Counted from the stretch's first letter, positions 25,091 to 33,920 are shown. The stretch: DNA of 64,000 nt from JARRNE01 sp963824085 (GCA_963824085.1 CAWGNT010000014.1:248001-312000); one strand, 5' to 3'. Notes: generated by a model from the letters alone, not told the origin. Made by a program: numbers and translations.

Positions 25091-28021
25091 ATGCCAAAAC
25101 CTGGCGAACACAAAACCGTCCAGTCCCGCATCCTCGCCTGCGCCGAGGCCATCGGCTGGACGTTTGTGTCCCGCGAGGAGGCCGAGCGGCGGCGCGGGAT
25201 CGCCGCAATTAAGAATGCGGAATTAGGAATTAAGAATCATCAGAATTCGAGTTTGTTTTTCGACGACCTGCTTGACGCCAAGGTGCGGGAATTCAACCCG
25301 CGATACGCCGAGGCCGAGGGCGCCTTGCTCGGACAGTTCCGCCATCTCCACACCGACATCTACGGCAACCGGGAATTCGTTGAGCACCTGCGCAACCGGG
25401 GCAAATTCTTCGACCACGAGGAGAAGCGCGAGCGCGACCTGATCCTGATCGATTACGACGACCCCACGAACAATGTTTACGAAGTCACCGAGGAGTGGGC
25501 CTTTCACAACGGCCACTACGGCACGCGGGAGGATGTCGTCTTCCTCATCAACGGCATCCCGGTGCTAGGGATCGAGTGCAAGAACGCCAGCAAGGACGAG
25601 GCGATTGCCCTGGGGGTGGATCAGATCCGCCGCTACCACCGCGAGACGCCCGAGCTGTTCGTGCCAGAGCAGATCTTCACCGCCACCGACGCCATCGGCT
25701 TTTCCTACGGAGTGAGCTGGAACACGGTGCGGCGAAACATCTTCAACTGGAAGGACGAGGAGGTCGGCAAGCTGGAGGCCAAGGTGAAGAGCTTCTGCGC
25801 CATCGCGCAGGTGCTCGCCTTTCTGAAGGACTACATCGTCTTTGCCGAGAAGGACGAGGAGCTGAACAAATACATCCTGCGCCAGCACCAGACCGGCGCG
25901 GTGGAGGCGACCGTCAGCCGCGCCCTCGATCCCGGGCGCACCCGAGGCCTTGTCTGGCACACCCAGGGCAGTGGCAAGACCTTCACCATGATCAAGGCGG
26001 CGGAGCGGTTGTTCCGGGCGCCCGAGGCAGACAAGCCGACGGTGCTGCTGATGATCGACCGCAACGAGCTGGAAGACCAGACGCTCAAGAACCTTGCCGC
26101 GCTCGGCCTGGGCAACCTGGAGCACGCCAGCAGCATCGCCCGGCTCAACAAGCTGCTGAAGGACGACTACCGCGGCATCATCGTGACGATGATCCACAAG
26201 TTCCGAGACATGCCGGCGGATCTCAACACACGCTCGAACATCTACGTCCTCATCGACGAGGCCCACCGCACCACCGGCGGCGACCTCGGCAATTTCCTGA
26301 TGGCCGGTCTGCCGAACGCGACCTTCATCGGTTTCACCGGCACCCCGGTGGACAAGACCGTCTACGGCAAGGGCACCTTCAAGACCTTCGGCTGCGAGGA
26401 CGACCAGGGCTACCTGCACAAGTATTCCATCGCCGACAGCATCGAGGACGGCACCACCCTGCCGCTCTATTACCAGCTCGCCCCGAACGAAATGCTCGTC
26501 CCGCACGAGACGCTGGACAAGGAGTTCCTGTCGCTGGCCGAGGCCGAGGGCGTTGCCGACATCGAGGAGCTGAACAAGATCCTCGATCGGGCGGTGAACC
26601 TGAAGAACTTCCTCAAGGGGAAGGAGCGGATCCAGAAGGTGGCGCAGTTCGTCGCCGAGCACTACCGCGGGAACGTCGAGCCGCTGGGCTACAAGGCCTT
26701 CCTCGTCGGCGTCGACCGCGAAGCCTGCGCCCACTACAAGCACGCCCTCGATCAGTTCCTGCCGCCCGAGTATTCCGAAGTCGTCTACACCGGCAGCAAC
26801 AACGACTCGAAGCTGCTCAAGGAATTCCACCTCGACCCGAAGAGGGAGCGGCAGATCCGCAAGAGCTTCGGCAAGCTCGACCAGCAGCCCAAGATCCTCA
26901 TCGTCACCGAGAAACTGCTCACCGGCTTCGACGCGCCGGTGCTCTACGCCATGTATCTCGACAAGCCGATGCGCGACCACACCCTGCTGCAGGCCATCGC
27001 CCGGGTGAACCGGCCCTACGAGAACGAGGCGCAGGATATGGTGAAGCCCCACGGCTTCGTCCTCGATTTCGTCGGCATCTTCGACAAGCTCGAAAAGGCC
27101 CTCGTCTTCGACAGCGACGAGATCAACGCCATCGTCAAGGACCTCAAGCTGCTGAAGGTGCTGTTCAAGAACAAGATGGAGACCAAGGCCCCGGAATACC
27201 TCGGCCTGATCGAGCGCAACTTCAACGACAAGGACGTCGACACCCTAATCGAGCACTTTCGCGACCCGGGGCGGCGAAAGGAGCTCTTCAAGGAGTTCAA
27301 AGAGCTGGAGATGCTTTACGAGATCATCTCGCCGGATGCCTTTCTGCGGCCGTTTATCTATCCCTACACGACGCTCTCGGCGATCTATCACGTCGTCCGA
27401 AAGGCCTATGCCAAGCGTGTGATGGTCGACCGGGACTTCCAGTCCAAGACCAACCTGCTGGTGCAGGAACAGGTCGGCATCTACGAGGTCCGACGCGTCG
27501 ACGGATTCGTCGAGATCAACGCCGAGACGATCGAGCTGATCAAGCAGCGCCAGGGCGGCGATGCCACCAAGGTGATCAACCTGGTCAAGGGCATCGAGCG
27601 CAAGGCCGAGGAGGAGAGCGAGGACCCCTACCTCATCGCCATGGCCGAACGCGCCCGGGCGGTGCAGGAGGCGTTCGAAAGCCGCCAGCTCGACACGGCG
27701 GAGGCCTTGGATGCCTTGCTGCGGGAGGTCCAGACGAACGAGGCCAGAAAGCAGGAACAGGCCGAGAAGGCCTTCGACGGTCTGACCTATTTCGTCTACC
27801 GCACCCTGCTGGATGCCGGAATCGGCAACGCGGAGGGGGTCAGCCGGAAGATCCGCCAGGCGTTTGCGGAATTCCCCAACTGGAAGCGGAGCGAGAACGC
27901 GCTGCGCGAGCTGCGAAAGAAGGTGACCTTTGCCATCTTTGCCGAGACGGAAGACCTGGAACGCGTCGCGGCGCTGGTGGGCGAGCTGTTCACGCTGCTG
28001 GACAAGGCGGAGCGGATCTAG
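25091..28021 (+). CDS. hsdR: Type I restriction endonuclease HsdR (complete)
   Basis: The 976-residue motor-nuclease subunit of the type I RM system. The N-terminal PDEXK-like nuclease shows REDVVFLINGIPVLGIECKN (Glu-x-Lys). The translocase shows Walker A TQGSGKT, DEAH box LIDEAHR, TGTPV and motif VI IARVNRPY. A helical C-terminus follows. The chosen ATG at 25091 begins PKPGEHKTVQSRI, shared with both upstream fragments. A three-unit heptad block adds residues about AELGIKNH near residue 45. It looks functional, but without HsdM no methylation or complex assembly is expected. Confidence 0.95.
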   Translation: MPKPGEHKTVQSRILACAEAIGWTFVSREEAERRRGIAAIKNAELGIKNHQNSSLFFDDLLDAKVREFNPRYAEAEGALLGQFRHLHTDIYGNREFVEHLRNRGKFFDHEEKRERDLILIDYDDPTNNVYEVTEEWAFHNGHYGTREDVVFLINGIPVLGIECKNASKDEAIALGVDQIRRYHRETPELFVPEQIFTATDAIGFSYGVSWNTVRRNIFNWKDEEVGKLEAKVKSFCAIAQVLAFLKDYIVFAEKDEELNKYILRQHQTGAVEATVSRALDPGRTRGLVWHTQGSGKTFTMIKAAERLFRAPEADKPTVLLMIDRNELEDQTLKNLAALGLGNLEHASSIARLNKLLKDDYRGIIVTMIHKFRDMPADLNTRSNIYVLIDEAHRTTGGDLGNFLMAGLPNATFIGFTGTPVDKTVYGKGTFKTFGCEDDQGYLHKYSIADSIEDGTTLPLYYQLAPNEMLVPHETLDKEFLSLAEAEGVADIEELNKILDRAVNLKNFLKGKERIQKVAQFVAEHYRGNVEPLGYKAFLVGVDREACAHYKHALDQFLPPEYSEVVYTGSNNDSKLLKEFHLDPKRERQIRKSFGKLDQQPKILIVTEKLLTGFDAPVLYAMYLDKPMRDHTLLQAIARVNRPYENEAQDMVKPHGFVLDFVGIFDKLEKALVFDSDEINAIVKDLKLLKVLFKNKMETKAPEYLGLIERNFNDKDVDTLIEHFRDPGRRKELFKEFKELEMLYEIISPDAFLRPFIYPYTTLSAIYHVVRKAYAKRVMVDRDFQSKTNLLVQEQVGIYEVRRVDGFVEINAETIELIKQRQGGDATKVINLVKGIERKAEEESEDPYLIAMAERARAVQEAFESRQLDTAEALDALLREVQTNEARKQEQAEKAFDGLTYFVYRTLLDAGIGNAEGVSRKIRQAFAEFPNWKRSENALRELRKKVTFAIFAETEDLERVAALVGELFTLLDKAERI
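25218..25238 (+). repeat. Heptanucleotide repeat block (3 units) inside full hsdR
   Basis: The units CGGAATT, AGGAATT, AAGAATC are translated in frame within IKNAELGIKNHQNSSLFF. Gain or loss of one unit would shift the hsdR frame, and only multiples of three units preserve it. Confidence 0.85.
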
Positions 28022-28025
28022 CGGG

Positions 28026-28349
28026 ATGGCCGATGCGACACGAAAGCAGGCATTCAAGGACCGGGTCCGCCAGTGGGCGGAGCGGCTGGATGTGCAGGTC
28101 GTCCAGCTCAGCGTTCGCCCCATGCGCAAGAAGTGGGCGTCCTGCTCCACCAACGGTCGGCTGAACTTCAGCGGCGAGCTGCTTGGCCTGGATGCCGAGC
28201 TGTGGGACTACGTGATCGTCCACGAGCTGCTGCACTTCTCGGTGCCTAATCACGGCAAGCTCTGGAAGAGCCTGATGCGGGCGCATCTAGGGGACTATGA
28301 GGCGATGGAGGCACGGTTGGCGGATAAGGCGCACGCGGTGCACCGTTGA
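28026..28349 (+). CDS. YgjP/DUF45-like metal-dependent peptidase
   Basis: A 107-residue protein starting at ATG 28026, four bases after the hsdR stop. It contains SVRPMRKKWASCSTNGRLNF and the zinc motif VHELLHFSVPNHGKLW (HExxH with a third ligand), typical of YgjP-type M48-like hydrolases. It is shorter than average for the family and consists of just the catalytic core. These genes are frequent last genes of type I RM operons. The substrate is unknown. It marks the right end of the defence operon. Confidence 0.88.
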   Translation: MADATRKQAFKDRVRQWAERLDVQVVQLSVRPMRKKWASCSTNGRLNFSGELLGLDAELWDYVIVHELLHFSVPNHGKLWKSLMRAHLGDYEAMEARLADKAHAVHR

Positions 28350-28535
28350 ACCCGGAAGCGGCGGTTGACCGCTTCGAGATTCATGCAAGCTGACGCGTCG
28401 CCGGCGGTTTGTGCCTGTTAACCGGTGTGCCCACCGGTTGATCGGCGCTGCGCCCCGGGAGTTTGGAGGGAAGGACACGCGAATCGACCTCGCTCTCCGG
28501 TTGCATGACGTAGCCACTCCCCATCATGCCCTGGG

Positions 28536-29981
28536 CTAGTCGGCGACAATCAGCACCCGGATCGCATCGGTACCGCCGGCGCTCTGGGTATGCCCCCGGG
28601 TGCCGATCAACAAGTCACCCGTCTGCACCAGGCCGCGCTCGCGGGCGACCCGAATCGCCTCCGCGATCTTCTCGTCGTCAGAGATGCCGGCCTCGTAGAG
28701 CACCGGCACCACGCCCCAGTTCAATGACAATCGGCGCGACACCTTCAGCGAGGCGGTCACGGCCAGGATCAGGCATTCGGGGCGATGCTTGGAGATCAGC
28801 CTGGAGGTGAAACCGGTCTCGGTCAGGCTCAGGATGGCGGTCGCATTGAGCTGCTCGGCCATACGCACCGCCGAATGGGCGACCGCCTCGGTGACCACGT
28901 TGGACGGATGCGGCAGGGTCTGCTGCAGCCAGCCATACTCGCGCAGCGACGCCTCGGCACGCACCGCCAGCTCGGCCATGATCCGAACCGCCTCGACCGG
29001 GTAATCGCCGGCGGCGGTCTCGCCAGACAGCATCACCGCGGAGCTGCCGTCCAGGATCGCGTTGGCCACGTCGCTCGCCTCGGCGCGGGTCGGCTTCGGG
29101 TTGCGCTCCATCGAGGCCAGCATCTGTGTGGCGGTGATCACCGGCTTGCCGTTGCTGACCGTGGTGCGGATGATCTTCTTCTGGGTGCTCGGTACATCCG
29201 CCAGAGGCAGCTCCACGCCGAGATCACCGCGGGCGACCATCACGCCGTCGGCCGCGAGCACGATGGAGTCCAGGTTCGCGACCCCGGCGCGGTTCTCGAT
29301 CTTGGCGATGATCGGGATCTCGACGCCCCGCTCCAGCAGGATCTCGCGCATCCGGTGCACCTCGTCGGCGCTCTGAATGAAGGAGGCCGCGATGTACTCC
29401 ACGTCGTTCTCGGCGGCAAAGGTCAGCTCACGGACCACGTCGTCGCGATGCTCCGGGTCGACCGCCGTCACGGACAGCTGGGTGCCGGGGAGATTGACCC
29501 CCTTGCTCGCCCGCAGCAGCCCGCCGACTACCACACGGCAGCGTACCTCCCGCTCGGTGGTGCCCAGCACCAGCAGTTCCATGGCGCCGTCGTCGAGCAG
29601 CACGGTTTCGCCCGGATTCACCTCCCGCGGCAGCCGCTGGTACGACACCGACACCCCGCGGGCATCGCCAACGCGCTTGTCCGTGAACAGAGAGAGCTCC
29701 TCGCCGGACTTCAGCTCCACCACCCCGTCGGCTACCGGACCGGTGCGGATCTCGATCCCGCGGGTATCGATCATGATCGCCACCTGCACCCCCACCGCCT
29801 CCGCGGCGGCGCGAATGCGGGTCAGTCTGGCCTGGTGCTCGTCGAAGCTCCCGTGGGACAGGTTCAGGCGCGCCACGTTCATGCCCGCGCGCAGCATGGC
29901 CGCGAGCGTCCCCGGAGCGTCCGAGGCGGGGCCGATGGTAGCGACGATCTTGGTTCGGCGGGTGCGGGGTCGGTTGGGCAT
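28536..29981 (-). CDS. pyk: Pyruvate kinase
   Basis: The glycolytic enzyme that makes pyruvate and ATP from phosphoenolpyruvate and ADP. The 481-residue sequence shows RTKIVATIGPASDAP, NLSHG, the active-site signature IPIIAKIENRAGV (Lys), VMVARGDLGVELPLADVPSTQ and KPVITATQMLASM, with the regulatory C-terminal domain to 481. It is normal in length and intact. Start ATG 29981 (MPNRPRTRRTK). It is transcribed towards the defence operon. A polA 3' remnant lies about 100 bp behind its start. Confidence 0.96.
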   Translation of the reverse strand: MPNRPRTRRTKIVATIGPASDAPGTLAAMLRAGMNVARLNLSHGSFDEHQARLTRIRAAAEAVGVQVAIMIDTRGIEIRTGPVADGVVELKSGEELSLFTDKRVGDARGVSVSYQRLPREVNPGETVLLDDGAMELLVLGTTEREVRCRVVVGGLLRASKGVNLPGTQLSVTAVDPEHRDDVVRELTFAAENDVEYIAASFIQSADEVHRMREILLERGVEIPIIAKIENRAGVANLDSIVLAADGVMVARGDLGVELPLADVPSTQKKIIRTTVSNGKPVITATQMLASMERNPKPTRAEASDVANAILDGSSAVMLSGETAAGDYPVEAVRIMAELAVRAEASLREYGWLQQTLPHPSNVVTEAVAHSAVRMAEQLNATAILSLTETGFTSRLISKHRPECLILAVTASLKVSRRLSLNWGVVPVLYEAGISDDEKIAEAIRVARERGLVQTGDLLIGTRGHTQSAGGTDAIRVLIVAD

Positions 29982-30077
29982 GGACGTGTGTTCCAGGATA
30001 GGGGTGGGGCTCGGCAGCAGCGACGCTTGAAACGCGAGTGGCCGCGGGCGGTGTGCCAGGGCGCGGCGTTCTCGCCG

Positions 30078-30167
30078 TCAATGGGCCTCGCACCAATTGG
30101 CGCCGACGCCGGTGCCGAGGCTCAGCGGAACGGCCAGCTCGGTGGCGCCTTTTGCGAGCTCCTGCAG
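30078..30167 (-). pseudogene. DNA polymerase I (polA) extreme 3' remnant
   Basis: The minus-strand frame ending at the TGA at 30078 reads LQELAKGATELAVPLSLGTG, then VGANWCEAH. PolA proteins end in a helix, VPLxVxxGxGxNWxxAH, so this is about the last 29 codons of polA. The preceding sequence in this frame is unrelated. The intact gene is not in this window. It may mark a rearrangement endpoint or a duplicated tail. Confidence 0.6.
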
Positions 30168-30456
30168 GTGAGGCCTCCGAACTGTGGCGTCGGCACGGGT
30201 ATCGTCGCCTTCCTCATCGATGCGGCCTCAACAGCATCCTCACACACATCGGCGAGACTGCGAAACCGCCGGCGATCACGCACCCGGCTCGGAGGTGCCG
30301 TAGTCGAGGAACGCCTGCGGGCAGGAATCTTGGGAATCTTCTGCGAAGGCACAAATTCTGGGGGCAGCATACGTAACTCGTGGACGAGAACAGCAGGGTG
30401 ACGCGGGGATGGCTGCGGCGCGGCTCCATCGGCTTCGGGTGCCACCTGCCGGCGGT

Positions 30457-31209
30457 TTAGAGACCCTTCAGCGCCTCGACGATGGCCGCGGGCTCCGCGC
30501 GTTTGCGATAGTCCGTGTCCGCGAAGGCGAAACGCACGACTCCATCCCGATCGATCACGTAGGTGGCGGGCACCGGCAGGACGTAGCGACCGGCGCCGTT
30601 GTACTCCGCTAGGTCCAGCTTGAAGTTACGCCTGTAGACATCGCTCACCGCATCGGGCACCTCGAAGTAGAGCCCATAGGCACGCATGACCGAGGAGTCC
30701 AGGTCGCTCAGGATCTTGAAGGGAAAGCCGTCTTTCTTCACCTGCTCCAGGGACTGATCCGGAGTCTGGGGAGTGACCGCGACCAACTGGCCGCCCGCCG
30801 CCTGGATGGCCGGCAGGCTCTGGGACAGGCCGCGCAGTTGGAGGTTGCAGTAAGGACACCAAGCGCCCCGGTAGAAGGTCAGCACCACGGGCCCCTTCTC
30901 GAGCAGCCCTTCAAGGGTGACCTTGTCGCCCCGGGCGTCGGTCAGGGCGAAGCCCGGGGCCTGATCGCCCACCTTGAGCCCAGGACTCGGCATGGCCACT
31001 GCCAGGTCCGCCCCGGCCCGTTCCATGACCGCCCGGTCCTCGGGGGTGATCTTGGGCCCCTTACCGGCCGCACGCTCCGCCTGAAAGGCTTCCAGGGCAT
31101 GTTGGTAACTGGGCAGATTGGCCTCGGATGCTCCCGCCGCCGCCCCAAGGAGCATGAGGCAGGCGGCAGCGAGGCGGGCACAGGGGGGCGTGTGCATTGG
31201 TCCGGGCAT
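30457..31209 (-). CDS. Secreted peroxiredoxin-like (AhpC/TSA) protein
   Basis: A 250-residue protein with an N-terminal signal peptide (LAAACLMLLGAAAGASEA), a helical spacer, and a thioredoxin-fold peroxiredoxin domain from about 75: GDQAPGFALTDARGDKVTL, FYRGAWCPYCNLQL (redox CxxC), PATYVIDRDGVVRFAF. It should reduce peroxides or act as a thiol oxidoreductase in the periplasm. It resembles the gene truncated at 8421 but with an added signal. Translation could begin at Met1 or Met5. Confidence 0.9.
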   Translation of the reverse strand: MPGPMHTPPCARLAAACLMLLGAAAGASEANLPSYQHALEAFQAERAAGKGPKITPEDRAVMERAGADLAVAMPSPGLKVGDQAPGFALTDARGDKVTLEGLLEKGPVVLTFYRGAWCPYCNLQLRGLSQSLPAIQAAGGQLVAVTPQTPDQSLEQVKKDGFPFKILSDLDSSVMRAYGLYFEVPDAVSDVYRRNFKLDLAEYNGAGRYVLPVPATYVIDRDGVVRFAFADTDYRKRAEPAAIVEALKGL

Positions 31210-31406
31210 GAGAGCGGCTCCGGTGGCGAGGTGGTGAGGGCCTGAGTATGACCGAAGTCCCGCGGGACATCTTTCAAAGCCATCGTGATCGGCACGTGCG
31301 GCCCGCTCTGGGTGCAGATGAATCGACCGTCCCGAGGATCTGGCCTATCTGCCCGCAGGGGTCGGCTTGCCCCCGCCTGCTTAGCGATGCTATCTCGGAG
31401 CCATCC

Positions 31407-31718
31407 ATGCCCAGCATGCACGCACCCCTGTTGCTCACCCTCGGTCTGCTCACCGGCCTTGCCGCAAATGGCAGCGGGAGCGTCGTCAGCCCATTCTCGT
31501 CCGCCACCCCCGGCGGGGCCCTGCCCTCCGGTTGGCGGGCCGGCAAGCTGGAGTCCGCCGCCGGCCCCTCCCACGGCTACTTGTGGATCCTGGCCCGCAC
31601 CCCCACCCTTCCGGACGAGGTCCTCGAACCGCTGCTCGACCAGGCCCGAGACGCCGGTTTCGACCTCACCGGTCTCATATGGGTGAAACAGGGCCGGGCC
31701 AGGATACCGGAACGCTAA
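31407..31718 (+). pseudogene. Chimeric remnant: secreted N-terminus fused to lipocalin (Blc) C-terminus
   Basis: From ATG 31407 a signal-like stretch (LLLTLGLLTGLAANGSGS) and VVSPFSSATPGGALPSGW are followed by GYLWILARTPTLPDEVLEPL, then LDQARDAGFDLTGLIWVKQG. The second part is the end of bacterial lipocalins of the Blc type. The lipocalin barrel (GxWYE...) is missing. The first part resembles the start of DUF3047 proteins. A deletion joining two genes is the simplest explanation. The stop overlaps the next ATG (TAATG). Confidence 0.6.
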
Positions 31719-32344
31719 TGGATACTTGGGCAGCCATGAGAACCTGCCACAACCCGGTTCATCGTCCAGTGTCGCTGTGCCTCGGCCTGGCCCTGGCCGC
31801 ACTCACCTGGAGCACGCCATTGCCCGCCGCAGACGAACCCTTGATCCTCGATGACCGCGCCAGCGGCACCCTGTGCGCGAGCAGCGGGGCCTGCTGGAGG
31901 CTCATCACCGACCAGGTGATGGGTGGCGTCTCGGCAGGTGACTTGGAGCCGACGACGGTCGAAGGGCGCCCCTGCCTGCGCCTCACTGGTGACGTCAGCC
32001 TGCTCAACAACGGCGGTTTCGTGCAGGCCAGCCTCGACCTGGATCAGGCCGGACCCCTGGACGCCCGCGCCTACGCCGGCATCGAGGTAGACGTCTACGG
32101 CAACGGTCAGGGTTACAACCTGCACTTGCGCACCGCCGACACCCGCGTCGTCTGGCAGTCTTACCGGGCCGGCTTTCAGGCGACGCCCGCCTGGCAGAGG
32201 CTGCGGTTGCCCTTCCGGCAGTTTCAGCCCTACCGCATCGACCTGCCCCTGAACCTGGCCAGGCTCAAGCGCCTGGGCCTGGTGGCCATTGGCCGGGAGA
32301 TGCGAGCGGATCTCTGCATTGCCCGGCTCGCCCTCTACCCCTGA
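31718..32344 (+). CDS. Secreted CIA30-domain (NDUFAF1-like) protein
   Basis: A 208-residue protein with a signal peptide (LCLGLALAALTWSTPLPAAD) and a CIA30 domain: WRLITDQVMGGVSAGDLEP (the diagnostic D-x-V-M-G-G-x-S), LTGDVSLLNNGGFVQASLDL, YAGIEVDVYGNGQGYNLHL and a final LGLVAIGREM strand. The domain is a carbohydrate-binding-like beta sandwich. In bacteria its function is unclear. The start at 31718 or 31736 is possible, and both give a signal peptide. It is the only intact gene among neighbours that are all broken. Confidence 0.85.
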   Translation: MDTWAAMRTCHNPVHRPVSLCLGLALAALTWSTPLPAADEPLILDDRASGTLCASSGACWRLITDQVMGGVSAGDLEPTTVEGRPCLRLTGDVSLLNNGGFVQASLDLDQAGPLDARAYAGIEVDVYGNGQGYNLHLRTADTRVVWQSYRAGFQATPAWQRLRLPFRQFQPYRIDLPLNLARLKRLGLVAIGREMRADLCIARLALYP

Positions 32345-32447
32345 GCCCGCGCCGGGTCCATCCCTATACCGGAGCCCAAGATGCCCTCGCCCCCAACCGA
32401 TCGGCGCGGCGCCGACAGTTCGCCGGCCCGCTGCCCGGCCCCCGGCC

Positions 32448-32830
32448 TTGACGGTACTCTATGGCGGGGCCTGCCCCCTCTGCACCCGGGAGATTGACTG
32501 GTATCAGCGGCGTCAGGCAACGGAGACCATCGCCTGGGTGGACCTGACCCGTTGCAACGACGCCTCCTTGCCGGATGGCGTGGGCCGTGCAGGGGCCCTG
32601 GTCCGCTTCCATGTAATCGACGCGTGCGGCCAGGCGCAGACCCGCGCGGCCGCCTTCACGCAACTCTGGGCATGCCATCCGGGCCTGTGCGGCTGGCACA
32701 GCGACCAGGGGTCGCCAAGTGGCTGGAGTGGGGTTACCGGGGCTTCCTGCGCCTGCGCCCCGGAATTGCCCGACTCCTTCCGCCGGTGGGCCCTGAGTCG
32801 CCAGGCGCGCGGCGGGAAAACCACCAGTAA
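32448..32830 (+). pseudogene. DCC-family (DUF393) thiol-disulfide oxidoreductase, frameshifted
   Basis: The first frame gives LTVLYGGACPLCTREIDWYQ, then TIAWVDLTRCNDASL and AAAFTQLWACHPG, the DCC family start with its CPLC motif. After about 32690 the match moves to another frame (VAKWLEWGYRGFLRLRPGIA), the usual DCC end. The nearest ATG (32381) is out of frame with the CPLC part, so the 5' end is damaged too. Confidence 0.75.
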
Positions 32831-32930
32831 ACCGCTCTACCGGACGGTCCATTTAATCTGGCCCCCTTCCGAATGCAAGAAAGGGCAGTTGCCAACCCGA
32901 CAGCGATCACGACTCAAGCGCGGAGGCCCG

Positions 32931-33073
32931 ATGTCCAGCACGCAGTGTCCCATCCCAGTCTGGCCGAGGTAGCTGGGGGCGGGCGGCGCCCTGCCGTTCC
33001 TCATCATTGGCGTGCTCTCCTGGGTGGACTGGCAGGCCCGCGCCCAGGTGCAGCTCGCGTTGCTGGCCTATGA
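32931..33073 (+). pseudogene. DUF3429 membrane protein, truncated with in-frame stop
   Basis: ATG 32931 gives thirteen residues, then TAG, then LGAGGALPFLIIGVLSWVDW and AQVQLALLAYE, which fits the first helices of DUF3429 proteins (LGxxGLIPFxxxxxxxW...LLAY). The rest of the protein is missing. It follows the broken DCC gene, and such genes often travel together in Proteobacteria. Confidence 0.5.
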
Positions 33074-33440
33074 GCGACAAACCGGGGCCAGACCACGGAA
33101 TCGCGTGCGTTGAGCTCGTCTCGACAGCCCTTTCGGCACCGATGACCGGTTTGTGTCGCCTAGCTGCCACACGGCGTATCACGCCGAGTGTCAGCTCTGG
33201 GTCCGGACGGTTCCGCCAGACGCAGGGCGCTGTCGCATCGCGGTTAGGGCCGGCGGCGGCGAGGTGGACGAATCGTTGGAAGCGCGCGACGAGACGCTAC
33301 CGGAAATAGCAGCGCTCAGTGGATTTCGGGATGGCGTGGACACTGCCCGGTCTGAAACCGAGGGGCTCAGAAGGTGCAAATTGTCGCCGGTTGTTGCCCC
33401 TGGGTGCGCCATGAGTGCGCCACGGCACGCCGCATGGCAC
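33074..33440. other. Intergenic region, no supported gene
   Basis: I see no gene here. A rightward frame exists but has no family resemblance. The right end is the terminator of the leftward tRNA operon. Confidence 0.5.
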
Positions 33441-33472
33441 AAAAAAGGGGCAAGGCTCGCGCCTAACCCCTT
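33441..33472 (-). terminator. Rho-independent terminator of the tRNA operon
   Basis: On the minus strand, GGGG-TTA-GGC, tetraloop GCGA, GCC-TTG-CCCC is followed by TTTTTT. It starts about 10 bases after the tRNA-Lys CCA end, so it ends the four-tRNA transcript. Confidence 0.85.
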
Positions 33473-33480
33473 GTTTATCT

Positions 33481-33556
33481 TGGTGGGCCGTGAAGGATTC
33501 GAACCTTCGACCAATGGATTAAGAGTCCACTGCTCTACCAGCTGAGCTAACGGCCC
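33481..33556 (-). tRNA. tRNA-Lys (CTT)
   Basis: A 76-base cloverleaf on the minus strand beginning GGGCCGTTAGCTCAG and ending with encoded CCA. The anticodon loop CTCTTAA gives CTT. The T arm GGTTCGAATCC is intact. It is the last gene of the Pro-Arg-His-Lys operon. Confidence 0.95.
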
Positions 33557-33584
33557 GAGGACCTGGTTCGGATGTTGACAATAG

Positions 33585-33660
33585 TGGGGTGGACGATGGG
33601 GATCGAACCCACGACCACAGGAGCCACAATCCTGTGCTCTACCAACTGAGCTACGTCCAC
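33585..33660 (-). tRNA. tRNA-His (GTG)
   Basis: The minus-strand cloverleaf starts GTGGACGTAGCTCAG, has anticodon GTG in the loop TTGTGGC, T arm GGTTCGATCCC and encoded CCA. A G at 33661 provides the extra G-1 opposite the C73 discriminator that is characteristic of tRNA-His. Confidence 0.95.
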
Positions 33661-33711
33661 CACTGACCTTTGCCGGTCGACGTCGCGCGGCCGGCACCGT
33701 CTGGCGACCTT

Positions 33712-33788
<77 letters not shown>

Positions 33789-33809
33789 TGGACACGGTTC
33801 ACCTGCAAG

Positions 33810-33886
33810 TGGTCGGGGTAGAGGGATTCGAACCCCCGACATCCTGCTCCCAAAGCAGGCGCGCTACCAGACTGCGCTATACCCCG
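33810..33886 (-). tRNA. tRNA-Pro (TGG)
   Basis: A 77-base cloverleaf on the minus strand starting CGGGGTATAGCGCAG, anticodon TGG in the loop TTTGGGA, T arm GGTTCGAATCC, encoded CCA. It is first in the operon, about 35 bases after the promoter. Confidence 0.95.
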
Positions 33887-33920
33887 TTCTCGGACACGGT
33901 CCCAAAACGGAAGACTGCGA

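Noticed and set aside
21192..25238. CRISPR-like or VNTR array from the AGGAATT repeats
   Set aside because: The units are 7 bases, contiguous and without spacers, so this is not CRISPR. They are reported as coding heptad repeats and element arms.
25495..28164. 889-codon alternative frame inside hsdR
   Set aside because: It is the third-position shadow of hsdR, with extreme Arg/Gly/Pro content. hsdR itself has all helicase and nuclease motifs.
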